This document shows, piece by piece, positions 5,740 through 6,251 of a stretch of DNA of 6,251 nucleotides. A model generated the notes under the pieces. The model made no database searches. It was given only the letters and a program-made list of their open reading frames with translations, and was not told the origin of the DNA. The translations under genes and the position numbers were made by a program. Positions within the stretch are counted from its first letter, which is position 1, and every line of letters starts with the position of its first letter. Source of the stretch: Chitinophaga pinensis (GTDB lineage: Bacteria > Bacteroidota > Bacteroidia > M30B66); assembly GCA_943333015.1 (NCBI GenBank), contig CALQRR010000105.1, positions 1 to 6,251 of the forward strand, given 5' to 3'.

Positions 5740-6251
5740 ATGGAATACAATTCCCAAAGACCACACCTCATAATTTCTGAGTATGGTCGTCACATTCAAC
5801 GTATGATTGATCACACGTGTGAAATTGCCGACCGGGAAGAAAGGAACAAAATGGCACGTTACATTATATCAGTAATGGGTCAACTAAATCCCCATTTACG
5901 CGATGTAAGTGATTTTAAGCACAAGCTCTGGGATCACCTGTTTATGATGTCCGATTTTCGTTTGGATGTGGATTCTCCCTATCCAATTCCCTCGCGCGAA
6001 AGTTTTCAAACAAAGCCCGATCGCATCCCATATCCCAATGCGAAAATCCGTTTTCGTCACTATGGGAAAATTATTGAGAAGGTAATTGAAGAGGCAAAAA
6101 AGGTAGAAGAAGGACCTGTTCGGGAAGCATTGATCGGAGCAATTGCATACAATCTTAAGAAGTCATACCTCACCTGGAACCGTGATTCCGTGCAGGATGA
6201 CCAGATTTTCAAAGACCTAAAAGAATTGTCCGGCGGTACGCTCCAGCCAGC
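5740..6251 (+). CDS. DUF4290 family protein, C-terminus cut by right window edge
   Basis: The frame opens at ATG 5740 and stays open to the window end, giving 170 complete codons. The product begins MEYNSQR and contains EYGRHIQRM (14-22), an acidic and basic IADREERNK stretch, VMGQLNPHLRDV (45-56) and FKHKLWDHL (59-67), followed by MSDFRLD and a proline-rich PYPIPS segment. I recognise this pattern as DUF4290, a family of about 200 residues or more known from Bacteroidota and without an assigned function. No signal peptide or membrane segment is visible; it looks like a soluble, mainly helical cytoplasmic protein with several conserved His, Trp and Asp residues, but no catalytic motif I can name. 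It lies 98 nt downstream of uvrD in the same direction with no obvious promoter of its own. The start is supported by the MEYN family N-terminus. Family assignment is from memory of its motifs. Confidence 0.88.
   Translation, partial: MEYNSQRPHLIISEYGRHIQRMIDHTCEIADREERNKMARYIISVMGQLNPHLRDVSDFKHKLWDHLFMMSDFRLDVDSPYPIPSRESFQTKPDRIPYPNAKIRFRHYGKIIEKVIEEAKKVEEGPVREALIGAIAYNLKKSYLTWNRDSVQDDQIFKDLKELSGGTLQP

Overview
The window looks like chromosomal core sequence from a member of the Bacteroidota. The protein sequences favour a Cytophagales-like lineage, but order-level placement is tentative. The evidence is: the S7, S12 and EF-G proteins; a DUF4290 protein, a family I know only from Bacteroidota; two exact matches to the Bacteroidota -7 promoter element TAnnTTTG, at the right distance from the rpsL and uvrD start codons; and no Shine-Dalgarno sequence before any of the five start codons.

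Left half (1-2845, minus strand): the streptomycin operon, read right to left as rpsL (S12), rpsG (S7), fusA (EF-G). Gaps are 28 and 24 nt, so this is one transcript. fusA runs off the left edge; 637 codons are present and most of domain V is visible, with about 60 C-terminal residues missing. All three proteins look intact and functional.

Centre (2846-3280): a divergent intergenic region of 435 nt. It holds a good promoter for rpsL-rpsG-fusA (TTG, 19 nt, TATCTTTG), a small inverted repeat at the predicted 5' end of that mRNA, an AT-rich tract with spaced T/A runs, and a sharply bounded GC-rich palindromic element of about 90 bp (69 of 90 bases G or C, against about one third in the flank). 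A TACTTTTG -7 element ends only 4 nt before the ATG of the rightward gene, which suggests leaderless or near-leaderless transcription.

Right half (3281-6251, plus strand): a complete 786-residue UvrD/PcrA superfamily 1A helicase with all helicase motifs and a C-terminal Tudor-like domain. A 98-nt gap with a 10-bp direct repeat follows, then the first 170 codons of a DUF4290 protein of unknown function, cut by the right edge.

Together the genes cover core translation (decoding-centre protein S12, 30S head protein S7, translocase EF-G) and DNA repair or conflict resolution (UvrD/PcrA). No CRISPR array, transposase, phage gene, tRNA or rRNA is visible. I did not find a new multi-gene system. 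The items most worth a second look are the GC-rich element, the leaderless helicase promoter and the uncharacterised DUF4290 gene.
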